Assembly: GCA_964601085.1 (NCBI GenBank)
Contig: CAZRLN010000003.1
Span: 62,001-126,000 of the forward strand
Direction: 5' to 3'
Origin: UBA1444 sp964601085
Lineage (GTDB): Bacteria; Bacillota; Negativicutes; UBA1444
DNA length: 64,000 bases
Part shown: positions 9,080-16,930 of the stretch, one piece after another
Numbering within the stretch: position 1 is the stretch's first letter
How the letters are laid out: each line of letters opens with the position of its first letter
Made by a program: the position numbers and the translations under genes
The notes under the pieces: model-generated
What the model was told of the DNA's origin: nothing
Seen by the model: only the letters and a program-made list of their open reading frames with translations
Database searches by the model: none

Positions 9080-9883
9080 TTAGCAAAGGCGTTTGCCGTT
9101 TTGTTTTTTAACGAATCGGTCGATGAGTTTTCTGGCAATGCTGTCCGTGCCAGGCAGATGGGGAAATGCGTCAACCGAATACCAACCGGCATCGACGATT
9201 TCTTCGCCGTCGATTTGGATCTCGCCGCTGTCCCAGCAGGCGGTAAAGCCAACCATCAATGAATCGGGGAAAGGCCAGGGTTGTGAAGCAATATAGTGGA
9301 TTCCGCGCACATGGATTCCGACTTCTTCCATGACTTCACGTTTCACACAGTCTTCAAATGTTTCTCCTGGTTCGACGAATCCGGCCAACACGCTGTACAT
9401 TCCACTGACAAAACGGCTGGAACGAGCCAGCAGAAGCTGGTTTTCCCTTTCAATGGCTACGATGATGGCGGGAGAAATCCGTGGAAATACCAAGTTGCCG
9501 CAGGATTGACAGTGGACAGCCAGTTCCTTGACCGAAAGAGCGGCGGGATTGCCGCAGCGACCGCAGAAACGATGTGTATTCCGCCAATTATTTAGGTGAT
9601 AGGCGCGCAGGGCAAACTCATATTGTGCGGCCGGAAGACGACTATGAAGCGGCCGGATTTTCTCAACACTAAATTCATCGGGGAAAGATCCGGAAGGAAG
9701 AGATGCCGCAAAACAAGGGGTTCCATCCAAAGCGCCGATTGGTAGTACTTCAGTGACACAGCTGAGAAGCGACGTTGCTTTTTGGGTTGACGGTAAACGA
9801 ATCCATTCTGTTTCTTCATGGAAAATAAGTTCATCATTTTGAAAGAGAAACCAAAGTGCATCAGGCGGATATTTCGTGAAAAT
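9080..9883 (-). CDS. nudC: NADH pyrophosphatase / NAD-capped RNA decapping Nudix hydrolase, with non-canonical start
   Basis: NudC cleaves NADH and NAD-capped RNA to NMNH plus AMP. The zinc ribbon FCGRCGNP...CQSCGN is followed by the NudC-type SQPWPFP motif and a full Nudix box GFVEPGETFEDCVKREVMEE. The first standard start is a TTG at 9728-9730 (216 residues), but that removes most of the N-terminal domain. The frame stays open upstream and encodes family-like sequence (YPPDALWFLF, LPIGALDGTPCF) back to an ATT at 9881-9883, with AGGAAAGG ten bases before it. That gives 267 residues, the normal family length. No ATG, GTG or TTG occurs in between. Either ATT is used as start or a small indel has broken the start. 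Confidence 0.88.
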   Translation of the reverse strand: MFTKYPPDALWFLFQNDELIFHEETEWIRLPSTQKATSLLSCVTEVLPIGALDGTPCFAASLPSGSFPDEFSVEKIRPLHSRLPAAQYEFALRAYHLNNWRNTHRFCGRCGNPAALSVKELAVHCQSCGNLVFPRISPAIIVAIERENQLLLARSSRFVSGMYSVLAGFVEPGETFEDCVKREVMEEVGIHVRGIHYIASQPWPFPDSLMVGFTACWDSGEIQIDGEEIVDAGWYSVDAFPHLPGTDSIARKLIDRFVKKQNGKRLC

Positions 9884-10205
9884 GGTATCAGAACCTTTCC
9901 TGGCGGAATTTTTATGTCTTTACTATACGCTTCCTTGCCTGACGAATCAAGTTGGATATCCATATAGAACACAGCAATTTCAGCAGTTGAATCATGGAAG
10001 CTGGGGATTCATCTCTCACACCAAGATGATGTCGAAAAAGGGGGTAGTGACGATGAATCTGGATGATTGTTGTATTGGCATAATATATCATCGTTATTTA
10101 TAGCATTCGTTATTCCAAACCTCGAATGTCATCTCGACAATACTTCTATAAAATTATATACACAATCGGAGTAATGTTCATTTGTTGCGTCGAGGAGGGG
10201 TTTAA

Positions 10206-11873
10206 ATGAAGACGGCGGGTTGGGCTGGATTATTCATAGCCAGTTTTTTGGTGGGACACTTTGTTGCCAACCCCTGGCTGTACCCGGTGGGAAAAATTTT
10301 GCTGTTTATTGAAATCTATATTTCTGCGTTAGCGGCATTTATTATTTTACATGAAGTTATTCCTTATATTTGGCGAACCCTAACCAAGTGCGAAGTGGAT
10401 TTTCAACAGAGCACCGGCATGAAAGAACAAAACCTTTCCGGGGGGATGCGTCTTTCATTTGCCGCTGCCGGTTTGTCCTCCGCGATGGAACGAGGAAAGG
10501 AAGAAGCAAATCAACAGCCGAAACCAATGCCTCGAATTTTGGCTGCCAGTGCCGATGGCACCGCCTCAACTGCTGCGATCTTGTTGAATGCCACTGCTAC
10601 GGCGACCGGTAAGAAGGAGGAACATGGTAAAAAACCGGATCCCTCACGCAAATTGTTTTTGCTGCCACCTATTATGGTGAATCCTGAAGAAAAAACCGAA
10701 CAGATCTCCGACGACACTGCGGTAGATCCTGGTAAACCAGCTGCGACGTGCGAAGCAGTGACTGAGGATAAAGCAAAGGGTGAGGCTGCAATCGTTGTTG
10801 AAGAAATGGCCGCGGTGATTATTCTCGAAAACCGAGTGGAAACTGATTCAATAGCTGCATGCGAAGCAGTATCTGAGCCGTATGAAGTTGTTGTGCAAGA
10901 AACGCAAGAAACGTCGGCAGAGCTGGTGGACGGGTTCGAACAAGCTTTCATCGCAAGTGTAACAAATGCGCGCGAAGCGGCGGCGGGAACGACGGAACTT
11001 TTACCAGTGGAAACCGCTGAAGAACAAGAAACCGAAGAGCTGGAATTCGAAGAAATTTTAACTCTTGTTGTTGAGGCTGATACTCCTGTGGAATTCGTTC
11101 CGATTGCAGGGATTGTTCCATTAGCACTCCTGTGCCCGGAAAGCGAATCGTTGGGGCGAGTCTTGGCGGCGGATGCGACTGGAATCACTACGGAGATAAT
11201 GGACAGTCCGGCAGAGAATCAGTTGGATGCGATTCACTCTGAAGCTGAGTATGAAGATTATGCAGCAGAGGGAATGGACTTTTCGGTCTTCGCTGAAATG
11301 ATCTTACAAGGAGGCGTGGCGGATGGAAGCCTTGATCAAGTCGCTGTTGCAAATGAGAAATTTGCAGAAATCATCGAAATTGCCGAGGCTGTCGGAGTCG
11401 GAGAAAAGATTATGGCGGCGGAAGAATTTGTTGGTCCGTGCCGTGCGGAGCAGGATTCTCTCGGCAATGCATCCATGGAGCAACAATATCAGGACCTTGA
11501 GTTATTCCGAGAACAGAGCGATGAAAATTTGGCAATGGACGATACGCCTGAATCCGAATGCGAGCGCGTTTCTGTGGAAGAATCAAGTGAAAATTCAGGA
11601 TTTGTTATCGACGAGACCGTGGAATTAGCTCGAACGGAAGCAATAGCCGATATATCGACCGAGAGCCTTTCTCTTGAACCTGCTGGATGTGTTGATGCGC
11701 AAACGATTGAGGCGGATCTTTCAATTCAAAATACCGGGAAAGTTGAAGAAAGATTTGTACCCATATCACACTCGTATTCCTGCCGGTTACGTTGCCAGAA
11801 ACCCGGCGGATTTTTCCAAGGGCCTGTTCTTAGCTTTTATTGCAGATTTATCTGTCAGCACGGAAATTATTGA
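10206..11873 (+). CDS. Large acidic membrane-anchored protein of unknown function, probable frameshift near its end
   Basis: Not recognised. Two hydrophobic segments at about residues 6-24 and 28-52 anchor the N-terminus. They are followed by some 450 residues very rich in Glu, Ala, Val and Ser, probably disordered, with loose repeats of the type CEAV(T/S)E and EIxE. The ATG has GAGGAGGGG upstream. The last 40 or so residues abruptly become rich in Cys, Arg and His. In the next frame the same DNA reads smoothly (IPAGYVARNPADFSK, FIADLSVSTEIIDRLL) to a stop at 12015. Removing one A from the AAA at 11749-11751 joins the frames and gives a product of about 602 residues. No homolog is recognised; the next gene may be its partner. 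Confidence 0.65.
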   Translation: MKTAGWAGLFIASFLVGHFVANPWLYPVGKILLFIEIYISALAAFIILHEVIPYIWRTLTKCEVDFQQSTGMKEQNLSGGMRLSFAAAGLSSAMERGKEEANQQPKPMPRILAASADGTASTAAILLNATATATGKKEEHGKKPDPSRKLFLLPPIMVNPEEKTEQISDDTAVDPGKPAATCEAVTEDKAKGEAAIVVEEMAAVIILENRVETDSIAACEAVSEPYEVVVQETQETSAELVDGFEQAFIASVTNAREAAAGTTELLPVETAEEQETEELEFEEILTLVVEADTPVEFVPIAGIVPLALLCPESESLGRVLAADATGITTEIMDSPAENQLDAIHSEAEYEDYAAEGMDFSVFAEMILQGGVADGSLDQVAVANEKFAEIIEIAEAVGVGEKIMAAEEFVGPCRAEQDSLGNASMEQQYQDLELFREQSDENLAMDDTPESECERVSVEESSENSGFVIDETVELARTEAIADISTESLSLEPAGCVDAQTIEADLSIQNTGKVEERFVPISHSYSCRLRCQKPGGFFQGPVLSFYCRFICQHGNY

Positions 11874-11968
11874 CCGTTTACTTATGCTTCTCCGTGGTTG
11901 TTCCGATAAAAATAATGTAAGAGTCGTTGAAAAAGAACGGAATAATCACAGGGAGGGAAGACTCAGAT

Positions 11969-12445
11969 ATGTTGCCATTTATTTTAGCTGCAGTCGCCGG
12001 TGGAGCACTTGTTAAAAATATGACAGATTATCCGTCTGAAATAAAAAGTTTGCGGAGACAGATTCCCAAAGAAGACCGCGGCGAATTCATACGGGAATAT
12101 AAGAATCTTCCCAATGAAACCAAAACACGGTTTAAGCAATTTTTGCGTGAAGCGAATATGGTCGAAGCAGGGAAACTTATTGGCAGGGATCTATCCGGGT
12201 ATACCATGAATGCCAAGGGGAAAGTGAAAACAAAAACGGAAACACCGGCGCAGATCGCGCAGTTAACAGATCCCGCCGTCGAAACGGGTATTAATGAACG
12301 GATCAAGAACATCCTTAATTCTTACCAGTTGGACAGTGATCCGCAGTTGGTGGCGGAAGCAGCAAAACGATATGAATCGATCTCTGGGTACAATCAGATG
12401 AATATTGTTGACAAAACCCGTAAACTGCTGGATGTATCCCAGTAA
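11969..12445 (+). CDS. Small hypothetical protein with hydrophobic N-terminus
   Basis: Not recognised. The 158-residue protein begins with a short hydrophobic stretch, MLPFILAAVAGGALV, followed by charged helical sequence rich in Lys, Arg and Glu, such as LRRQIPKEDRGEFIREY. The ATG at 11969 was preferred over one at 11927 because GGGAGGG ends 11 bases upstream and the longer form would overlap the frameshifted end of the previous gene. It lies directly behind the large acidic membrane protein and ends at a strong terminator, so the two probably form a unit. Confidence 0.65.
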   Translation: MLPFILAAVAGGALVKNMTDYPSEIKSLRRQIPKEDRGEFIREYKNLPNETKTRFKQFLREANMVEAGKLIGRDLSGYTMNAKGKVKTKTETPAQIAQLTDPAVETGINERIKNILNSYQLDSDPQLVAEAAKRYESISGYNQMNIVDKTRKLLDVSQ

Positions 12446-12452
12446 TATCGAT

Positions 12453-12496
12453 AAAAAAGCGCGTTTGGATTGAGCAATCCAAACGCGCTTTTTTTA
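12453..12496. terminator. Strong bidirectional terminator
   Basis: A stem of about 20 bases, AAAAAAGCGCGTTTGGATTG paired with its complement around loop AG, flanked by A and T runs. It serves the plus-strand gene ending at 12445 and the minus-strand LUD gene ending at 12527. Confidence 0.93.
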
Positions 12497-12526
12497 TCGG
12501 CGTAGCCATTTCTCCTGGCCGTTCTG

Positions 12527-13168
12527 CTAAAATCCGAGTTCCTCACCAACGACGATAACATGAAAATCAATGGCTGGTGGACGTTTATGCAGGATGCTGG
12601 TTATGTTGCAAATGCGCGTCGAACCCTGGCAGTCCATGCACATTCCGGTAATCGTACAGGGGTTGGGACGATCCAGCCGTTTGTTGTTGATGGGTGCGGC
12701 AACTGTTTCGATGCGTTCCATGGCCGCATCCAGATCGGATACAATTTTATTCACGCCGACAATGACAATAACTTTTTTCGGCCCAAAACTCATGGCGGCT
12801 ACCCGGTTGCCTGATCCATCGGTGTTAACCAGTTGTCCATCAAGGGTGATGGCGTTGGCGCCGGACAGAAAAACATCACTCAGCAGTTCCTTGCGTCGTA
12901 ACGCCAAGGATTCTTCCATGGTCAGGCCCGGAATATTGTGGTCATATACGGTATGGCCGTTTTTCGCCAGTTGTTCGGGAATTCCCAGTTCTTTCAGCGT
13001 CCATGATCCTCCGACACCAATGGTTGCACCGGCGGGAATGAGCGACAGAGCTTTTTCAATCGCTACAGTTCGGTTAACAGCGTAGTGCGCTTGGAAATTG
13101 TTCTTTTCCAACGCTTTGACAACTTTTTCACCGAAGGTATCATTGTGCCATTGGATGAACTGTTTCAT
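12527..13168 (-). CDS. LUD-domain (DUF162) protein, LutC/YkgG-like
   Basis: A stand-alone LUD-domain protein of 213 residues, related to LutC of the lactate-oxidation complex. It shows GATIGVGGSWTLKELGI and the DGxLVNTDGSGNRVAAM signature. The C-terminal cysteine motif, with Cys in NPCTITGMCMDCQ and RICN, is typical of the stand-alone subfamily. The ATG at 13166-13168 was chosen because AGGAGG ends eight bases upstream; an ATG two codons earlier would be too close. No lutA or lutB is adjacent, so a role in lactate oxidation is unproven. The MFS gene upstream on the same strand may be co-transcribed. Confidence 0.87.
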   Translation of the reverse strand: MKQFIQWHNDTFGEKVVKALEKNNFQAHYAVNRTVAIEKALSLIPAGATIGVGGSWTLKELGIPEQLAKNGHTVYDHNIPGLTMEESLALRRKELLSDVFLSGANAITLDGQLVNTDGSGNRVAAMSFGPKKVIVIVGVNKIVSDLDAAMERIETVAAPINNKRLDRPNPCTITGMCMDCQGSTRICNITSILHKRPPAIDFHVIVVGEELGF

Positions 13169-13273
13169 TGGCATGTCCTCCTCTTTAGTATGAAGATTTT
13201 TTTGAACAAAATTTAATTGCTGGCAGTAATAAATTTGACACAAACGAAAAAAATCCTCTTCAATCCTGTGAAT

Positions 13274-14455
13274 TTACACGTCCCGGCGCAATAGACGCCC
13301 GGGGAGCAAGGAAGAAAGCAAAAGCCCGATTAATGGCAATAGCGGCATGATGCGAAATACAGCGGGTACCCCATACAGATCGGCGATATAACCCAACACG
13401 GTTACGCCAACGCCGCCCAAACCAATGGTCAGGCCGATTGTCAATCCTGAGGCCATCCCTTCATAACCGGGCATCATTTCCTGCGATAATACCAAGGTGG
13501 TGGCAAAAGAAGAAATCAGGGAAAAGCCGGTAAAGACCAGAAGAATCATTGTTATCACGCCGCTGGTAAATGGAATTGCGGCGACCATTGGCAGGACAAT
13601 GACCATGGAAAACGTTAAAATGGTCTTTCGTCCAAATTTGTCGGATAACATGGCACCGACAAAAGTGCCAAGAACACCGCCAATTAAAAACAGGGACAAG
13701 AGATAGCCGGCATAAATTGGACTGCCGTTCAGATAGTTGACGTAATAGATTGGGATATAAGTGGACAATCCGGCATGGAGTGTGGAACGGAAAAAAATAA
13801 ATGTCAATAGGATCAGCAGGGGGCGAAGACGAATGAATTTCGGTTTTGCGGACTCCAATTTGCCATCGCGATGAAAGGAATGGGGCGATACCTTATCGAG
13901 AAAACGCCAGATCAATAGCGCCGTTATCGAACTAGGAATGACAAACCAGATGGAATTATACAGGCCACCCGGTAATGTTGTAAGAAACATCATAAAGGAA
14001 GCGCCAACTGCCATCCCAAAGTTTCCGCCGACAGAAAACAAGCCCATGCTCCGACCGCGAAGAGCGTCTGAACTGACGAAATGAACGGATTTGGAAGCTT
14101 GCGGGTGAAAGCCGGCGACGCCCAGACCGCCGATAACGACCGAAAGCAGCAACGCTGTATAGGAAGTCATGAAGCCGGTGATGGACAACCCCAGACCCGA
14201 GAGGAAGATACTGATGGGAAGCAGCCAGGGCAAAGAAACTTTATCGGTTATCATGCCAAACAACGGTTGGATTATGGACGATGTTAAATTTTGAACGAGG
14301 ACGATTACGCCGATTTGTGTATAGGAGAGGTCAAGTGCTGTCTTTAGCGACGGGAGAAGAACCGGCAGGGCGCCTTGGCTAAGGTCAGTGACCATGTGGC
14401 TGAGTGACAGTAATAGTAATGGCTGTGGCAACCAAGAGGTTCGTATGTTCAGCAA
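13274..14455 (-). CDS. MFS transporter, fosmidomycin-resistance (Fsr) like
   Basis: A 393-residue major facilitator protein with about 12 membrane segments. The N-terminal SHMVTDLSQGALPVLLP and the loop GMITDKVSLP resemble the fosmidomycin-resistance group. The second half contains MLSDKFGRK, the usual MFS motif A repeat. A charged cytoplasmic loop with His and Lys separates the halves near residue 200. The substrate cannot be read from sequence; drug efflux is only a family association. It lies upstream of the LUD gene with a 105-base gap. Confidence 0.88.
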   Translation of the reverse strand: MLNIRTSWLPQPLLLLSLSHMVTDLSQGALPVLLPSLKTALDLSYTQIGVIVLVQNLTSSIIQPLFGMITDKVSLPWLLPISIFLSGLGLSITGFMTSYTALLLSVVIGGLGVAGFHPQASKSVHFVSSDALRGRSMGLFSVGGNFGMAVGASFMMFLTTLPGGLYNSIWFVIPSSITALLIWRFLDKVSPHSFHRDGKLESAKPKFIRLRPLLILLTFIFFRSTLHAGLSTYIPIYYVNYLNGSPIYAGYLLSLFLIGGVLGTFVGAMLSDKFGRKTILTFSMVIVLPMVAAIPFTSGVITMILLVFTGFSLISSFATTLVLSQEMMPGYEGMASGLTIGLTIGLGGVGVTVLGYIADLYGVPAVFRIMPLLPLIGLLLSSLLPGRLLRRDV

Positions 14456-14551
14456 AATCGTTGTTCCTCCAGACCATTGATGTTTTATTATTATATCATG
14501 GCTAGGTTTGAGAATTGACTTTTATCATCGATCATATCGCGAAATTCAATG

Positions 14552-14580
14552 TGGACAGCTTGGATTTCCTATGCTATAAT
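14552..14580 (+). promoter_or_regulatory. Promoter of tRNA-Arg(CCG)
   Basis: TGGACA at 14552-14557 and TATAAT at 14575-14580 with a 17-base spacer and an extended TGC before the -10 box. The tRNA starts 30 bases downstream. Confidence 0.8.
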
Positions 14581-14609
14581 TACTCCCGGCAACAGACAAC
14601 TTTATGAAT

Positions 14610-14684
14610 GCGCCCGTAGCTCAGGGGATAGAGCACCGGCCTCCGGAGCCGGGAGCGCAGGTTCGATTCCTGCCGGGCGCGCCA
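14610..14684 (+). tRNA. tRNA-Arg (CCG anticodon)
   Basis: Acceptor stem GCGCCCG pairs with CGGGCGC. The anticodon stem CCGGC/GCCGG holds loop CTCCGGA, the T-loop is GTTCGAT and CCA is encoded at 14682-14684. Single tRNA with its own promoter and terminator. Confidence 0.96.
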
Positions 14685-14696
14685 ATGATTATTCGT

Positions 14697-14719
14697 GCAT
14701 GCGGAAGCGTGCTTTTTTT
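14697..14719 (+). terminator. Terminator of tRNA-Arg(CCG)
   Basis: Six-base stem GCATGC/GCGTGC with loop GGAA and a run of seven T. Confidence 0.8.
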
Positions 14720-14791
14720 ACATGTACGGAAAATGATTCTGACTGATTGAAAAAAATGCGGGAATTTTGAGGAATCTGGAGGAATCCAAGC

Positions 14792-15214
14792 ATGCTTATT
14801 GTTGTGATTGACGGCATGGGCGGCGGCATTGGCACCCAATTGGTTGCGCAACTTTGCGGTCAAGTCACTGCGGGAGCAGAGATTGTGTGTGTGGGAGCGA
14901 ATGCCTGGGCTACTCAGTCAATGCTCAAAGCGGGAGCCTCTCGCGGCGCTACCGGTGAAAATGCTGTGCGGGTGACGGTTCAAACTGCCGATATCGTGAC
15001 TGGTCCGATTGGAATTATTATCCCGAATGCCCTGATGGGGGAAATTACGCCAAACATGGCGGAATCAATCGCTTCTTCTGCGGCTCGCAAGGTGTTGGTT
15101 CCGGTTAGTCAGGGGCATTTTGAAATTGTCGGAATGGACAATCGGCCGCTGGTTGCCAACATTCGCGAGGCTGCGGCCCGAATTCTGGAAATTGTGTCGG
15201 GAATGAAAGGGTAA
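14792..15214 (+). CDS. DUF3842 family protein
   Basis: A 140-residue protein of the uncharacterised DUF3842 family. It opens with a Rossmann-like glycine motif, VVIDGMGGGIGTQL. It continues with VCVGANAWATQSMLKAGA and the conserved GPIGIIIPNALMGEITPNMA. The family is found mainly in anaerobic Firmicutes and has no known function; a nucleotide-binding role is inferred from the glycine motif. It heads a tight run with a thioesterase (4 bases later), an unknown membrane protein and a CofE-like gene. Confidence 0.85.
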   Translation: MLIVVIDGMGGGIGTQLVAQLCGQVTAGAEIVCVGANAWATQSMLKAGASRGATGENAVRVTVQTADIVTGPIGIIIPNALMGEITPNMAESIASSAARKVLVPVSQGHFEIVGMDNRPLVANIREAAARILEIVSGMKG

Positions 15215-15218
15215 CAGG

Positions 15219-15641
15219 ATGATTGCTGTACGTGACAAAGTCCGGTTCGTCGAAACCGATCTGATGGGGGTCGTTCATCATTCCAATTATTTGCGTTGGT
15301 TTGAGATGGCGCGTGTGGAATATCTGCGGGCGGCGAATGTATTGCTGCCGGAATTGATCGCCAGTGGAATCGTTTTTCCGATTACCGAGGTTCAATGCAA
15401 ATACAGGCAACCGGCTCATTTTGACGAGATCATTCGCGTCGAAGCGAGGCTGGACGATTTTTCCCGGGCGAAGTTATGCTTCTCTTATCGCGTTCTGCGG
15501 GACGCGGATGATGTGTTGTTGGCTGAGGGGTATACTCAGAATCTTTTCACCGATACAAACGGTCGGATTATCCGGTTGCCGCAACTCTATTTTGACAGGA
15601 TTAATTCCTTGCGGCAGGCTGAAGATGGAGGGGTGGCGTAG
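15219..15641 (+). CDS. Acyl-CoA thioesterase, YbgC/FadM hot-dog family
   Basis: A 140-residue hot-dog-fold thioesterase. The 4HBT signature VRFVETDLMGVVHHSNYLRW contains the catalytic Asp14, and the length fits. It presumably hydrolyses short-chain or aromatic acyl-CoA thioesters in the cytoplasm. Its stop codon shares its last base with the GTG of the next gene, so translation is coupled. The DUF3842 gene lies 4 bases upstream. Confidence 0.9.
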   Translation: MIAVRDKVRFVETDLMGVVHHSNYLRWFEMARVEYLRAANVLLPELIASGIVFPITEVQCKYRQPAHFDEIIRVEARLDDFSRAKLCFSYRVLRDADDVLLAEGYTQNLFTDTNGRIIRLPQLYFDRINSLRQAEDGGVA

Positions 15642-16195
15642 TGCTGGTGTTTTTAGGTTACTTTTTAGCATTCCTGGGACTCGTAATGTTGGCCGTGGCC
15701 CTGTTTATCTGGAAACAAGGCGATGCGGATTTTCACTTCGATGTGGAGAAGCGATCAAAACTGGTTCTGGATTCGGCAACTGCCGATTCGATGACATTTT
15801 CTTTTCGGTTGCCATTTCGTAATCGCGGTTCTCAGCAAGGAACAATGATGGATGTTTTTGCGCGTCCTTGGTTGCCGTGTGAACAGTATTCGGCGGCGGA
15901 GCTGACCACTAAGGTTACTGCTGCGTCAAGTCCGCGCGATGATGGGTACTGGGAAGCCGCTTTGTTTCCAGACGAGAAGATTGACAACGACGTGGCGATT
16001 GTTTCCCTGCATTTCAACGCTCAGGGAAAGGATATCCGCCAAGCCATGGCTCAGATGGTCGATTTACCGCTGAATATCGTGTATCAGGTGATTGGCCGGA
16101 CCGATTGGTATATGGCAAAAGTGTTGTTGGAACTGCCGTTGGAAGAATTTCAGCAAGCAATACTGAACTCCGATGCGCAGAAGTTGGAGGCGTAA
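15641..16195 (+). CDS. Unknown protein with one N-terminal membrane segment
   Basis: Not recognised. The 184-residue protein has one hydrophobic segment, residues 2-24 (FLGYFLAFLGLVMLAVALFIW), followed by a soluble domain with beta-type sequence (DSMTFSFRLPFRNRG, VAIVSLHFNAQG) that would face the periplasm or the cytoplasm. The GTG start overlaps the thioesterase stop (TAGTG). It precedes the CofE-like gene by 2 bases, so all four genes from 14792 look like one operon. Confidence 0.75.
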   Translation: MLVFLGYFLAFLGLVMLAVALFIWKQGDADFHFDVEKRSKLVLDSATADSMTFSFRLPFRNRGSQQGTMMDVFARPWLPCEQYSAAELTTKVTAASSPRDDGYWEAALFPDEKIDNDVAIVSLHFNAQGKDIRQAMAQMVDLPLNIVYQVIGRTDWYMAKVLLELPLEEFQQAILNSDAQKLEA

Positions 16196-16197
16196 AA

Positions 16198-16866
16198 GTG
16201 GGACAAGGAAAAGTTGAACTAATACCGGTAAAAACACATATCGTTACTAAAAGAGATGATATTGCGGATGTGATCGAAAAGTATGCCGGTCCGCAAATGG
16301 GACCCGACGATGTGGTTTCCGTGGCCGAAAGTGTACTGGCCATTACTCAGGGACGCTACCGGCGGCCGGAAGAAATGAATCCCAGCTTGCTGGCAATGGT
16401 CCTGAGCCGTTTCATCCATGTTGATTCTAGTTGTTCCAGCCCTTGCGGAATGCAATCCACGATGGACGAGGGCGGAACATTGCGGGTGCTCATGGCGTTC
16501 ATTGTCGGCGGAATTGCGAAAGTGTTCGGAAATTCAGGGGTGTTTTATAAATTGGCCGGTGAGCAGGCGGCGTTGATTGATGATGTCACGGGTACTATGC
16601 CGCCATTTGACAAAGTGTTGGTTTTTGGTCCCAAAGAACCGGTCAAGGTGGCGGAAAGAATCAAGATGAGAATGGGTTGCTTTGGCGCAGCGGTAGCGGA
16701 TGTAAATGATTTGAAACGAGCGGCGGTGCTGGGGGTGTCCGAGGGACTCGATCCGCATGAATTATCAAGGATCCTTATTGATAACCCGTTCGGCAATGCC
16801 AATCAGCAGACACCGATCGTTATCATTAAAAATTATGCGGCGGCAGTCGCCGCAATTCGAGGATAG
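16198..16866 (+). CDS. CofE/FbiB-like protein (F420-0 gamma-glutamyl ligase domain)
   Basis: The 222-residue product belongs to the F420-0:glutamate ligase family. It has ELIPVKTHIVTKRDDI at the start and PDDVVSVAESVLAITQGR, which are family landmarks for the GTP and metal site. The rest diverges, with a cysteine-bearing DSSCSSPCGMQ and a conserved FDKVLVFGPKEPV. No other F420 biosynthesis gene is in the window, so the true substrate may be different. The GTG at 16198 has GGAGG seven bases upstream and was preferred over the longer open frame from 16105, which overlaps the previous gene. A terminator overlaps its stop codon. Confidence 0.82.
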   Translation: MGQGKVELIPVKTHIVTKRDDIADVIEKYAGPQMGPDDVVSVAESVLAITQGRYRRPEEMNPSLLAMVLSRFIHVDSSCSSPCGMQSTMDEGGTLRVLMAFIVGGIAKVFGNSGVFYKLAGEQAALIDDVTGTMPPFDKVLVFGPKEPVKVAERIKMRMGCFGAAVADVNDLKRAAVLGVSEGLDPHELSRILIDNPFGNANQQTPIVIIKNYAAAVAAIRG

Positions 16867-16884
16867 CGCGGCTATCCTTTTTTT
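16861..16884 (+). terminator. Terminator overlapping the stop codon of the CofE-like gene
   Basis: Seven-base stem GGATAGC/GCTATCC with loop GCG and a T7 run. The first arm includes the TAG stop codon. Confidence 0.88.
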
Positions 16885-16930
16885 GTCTATGCCGGGCATA
16901 CTATTTTAGATTTTTGGGGAGGTTGGCGGA

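Noticed and set aside
9592..9972. A 126-residue minus-strand frame overlapping the nudC start
   Set aside because: It overlaps the N-terminal NudC coding sequence in another frame and has no domain features. It was kept in mind only as a possible source of a frameshifted nudC start.
10053..10103. A 16-codon leader-like open frame upstream of the acidic protein
   Set aside because: It has GGGGGT upstream but no repeated regulatory codons and no attenuator hairpin after it.
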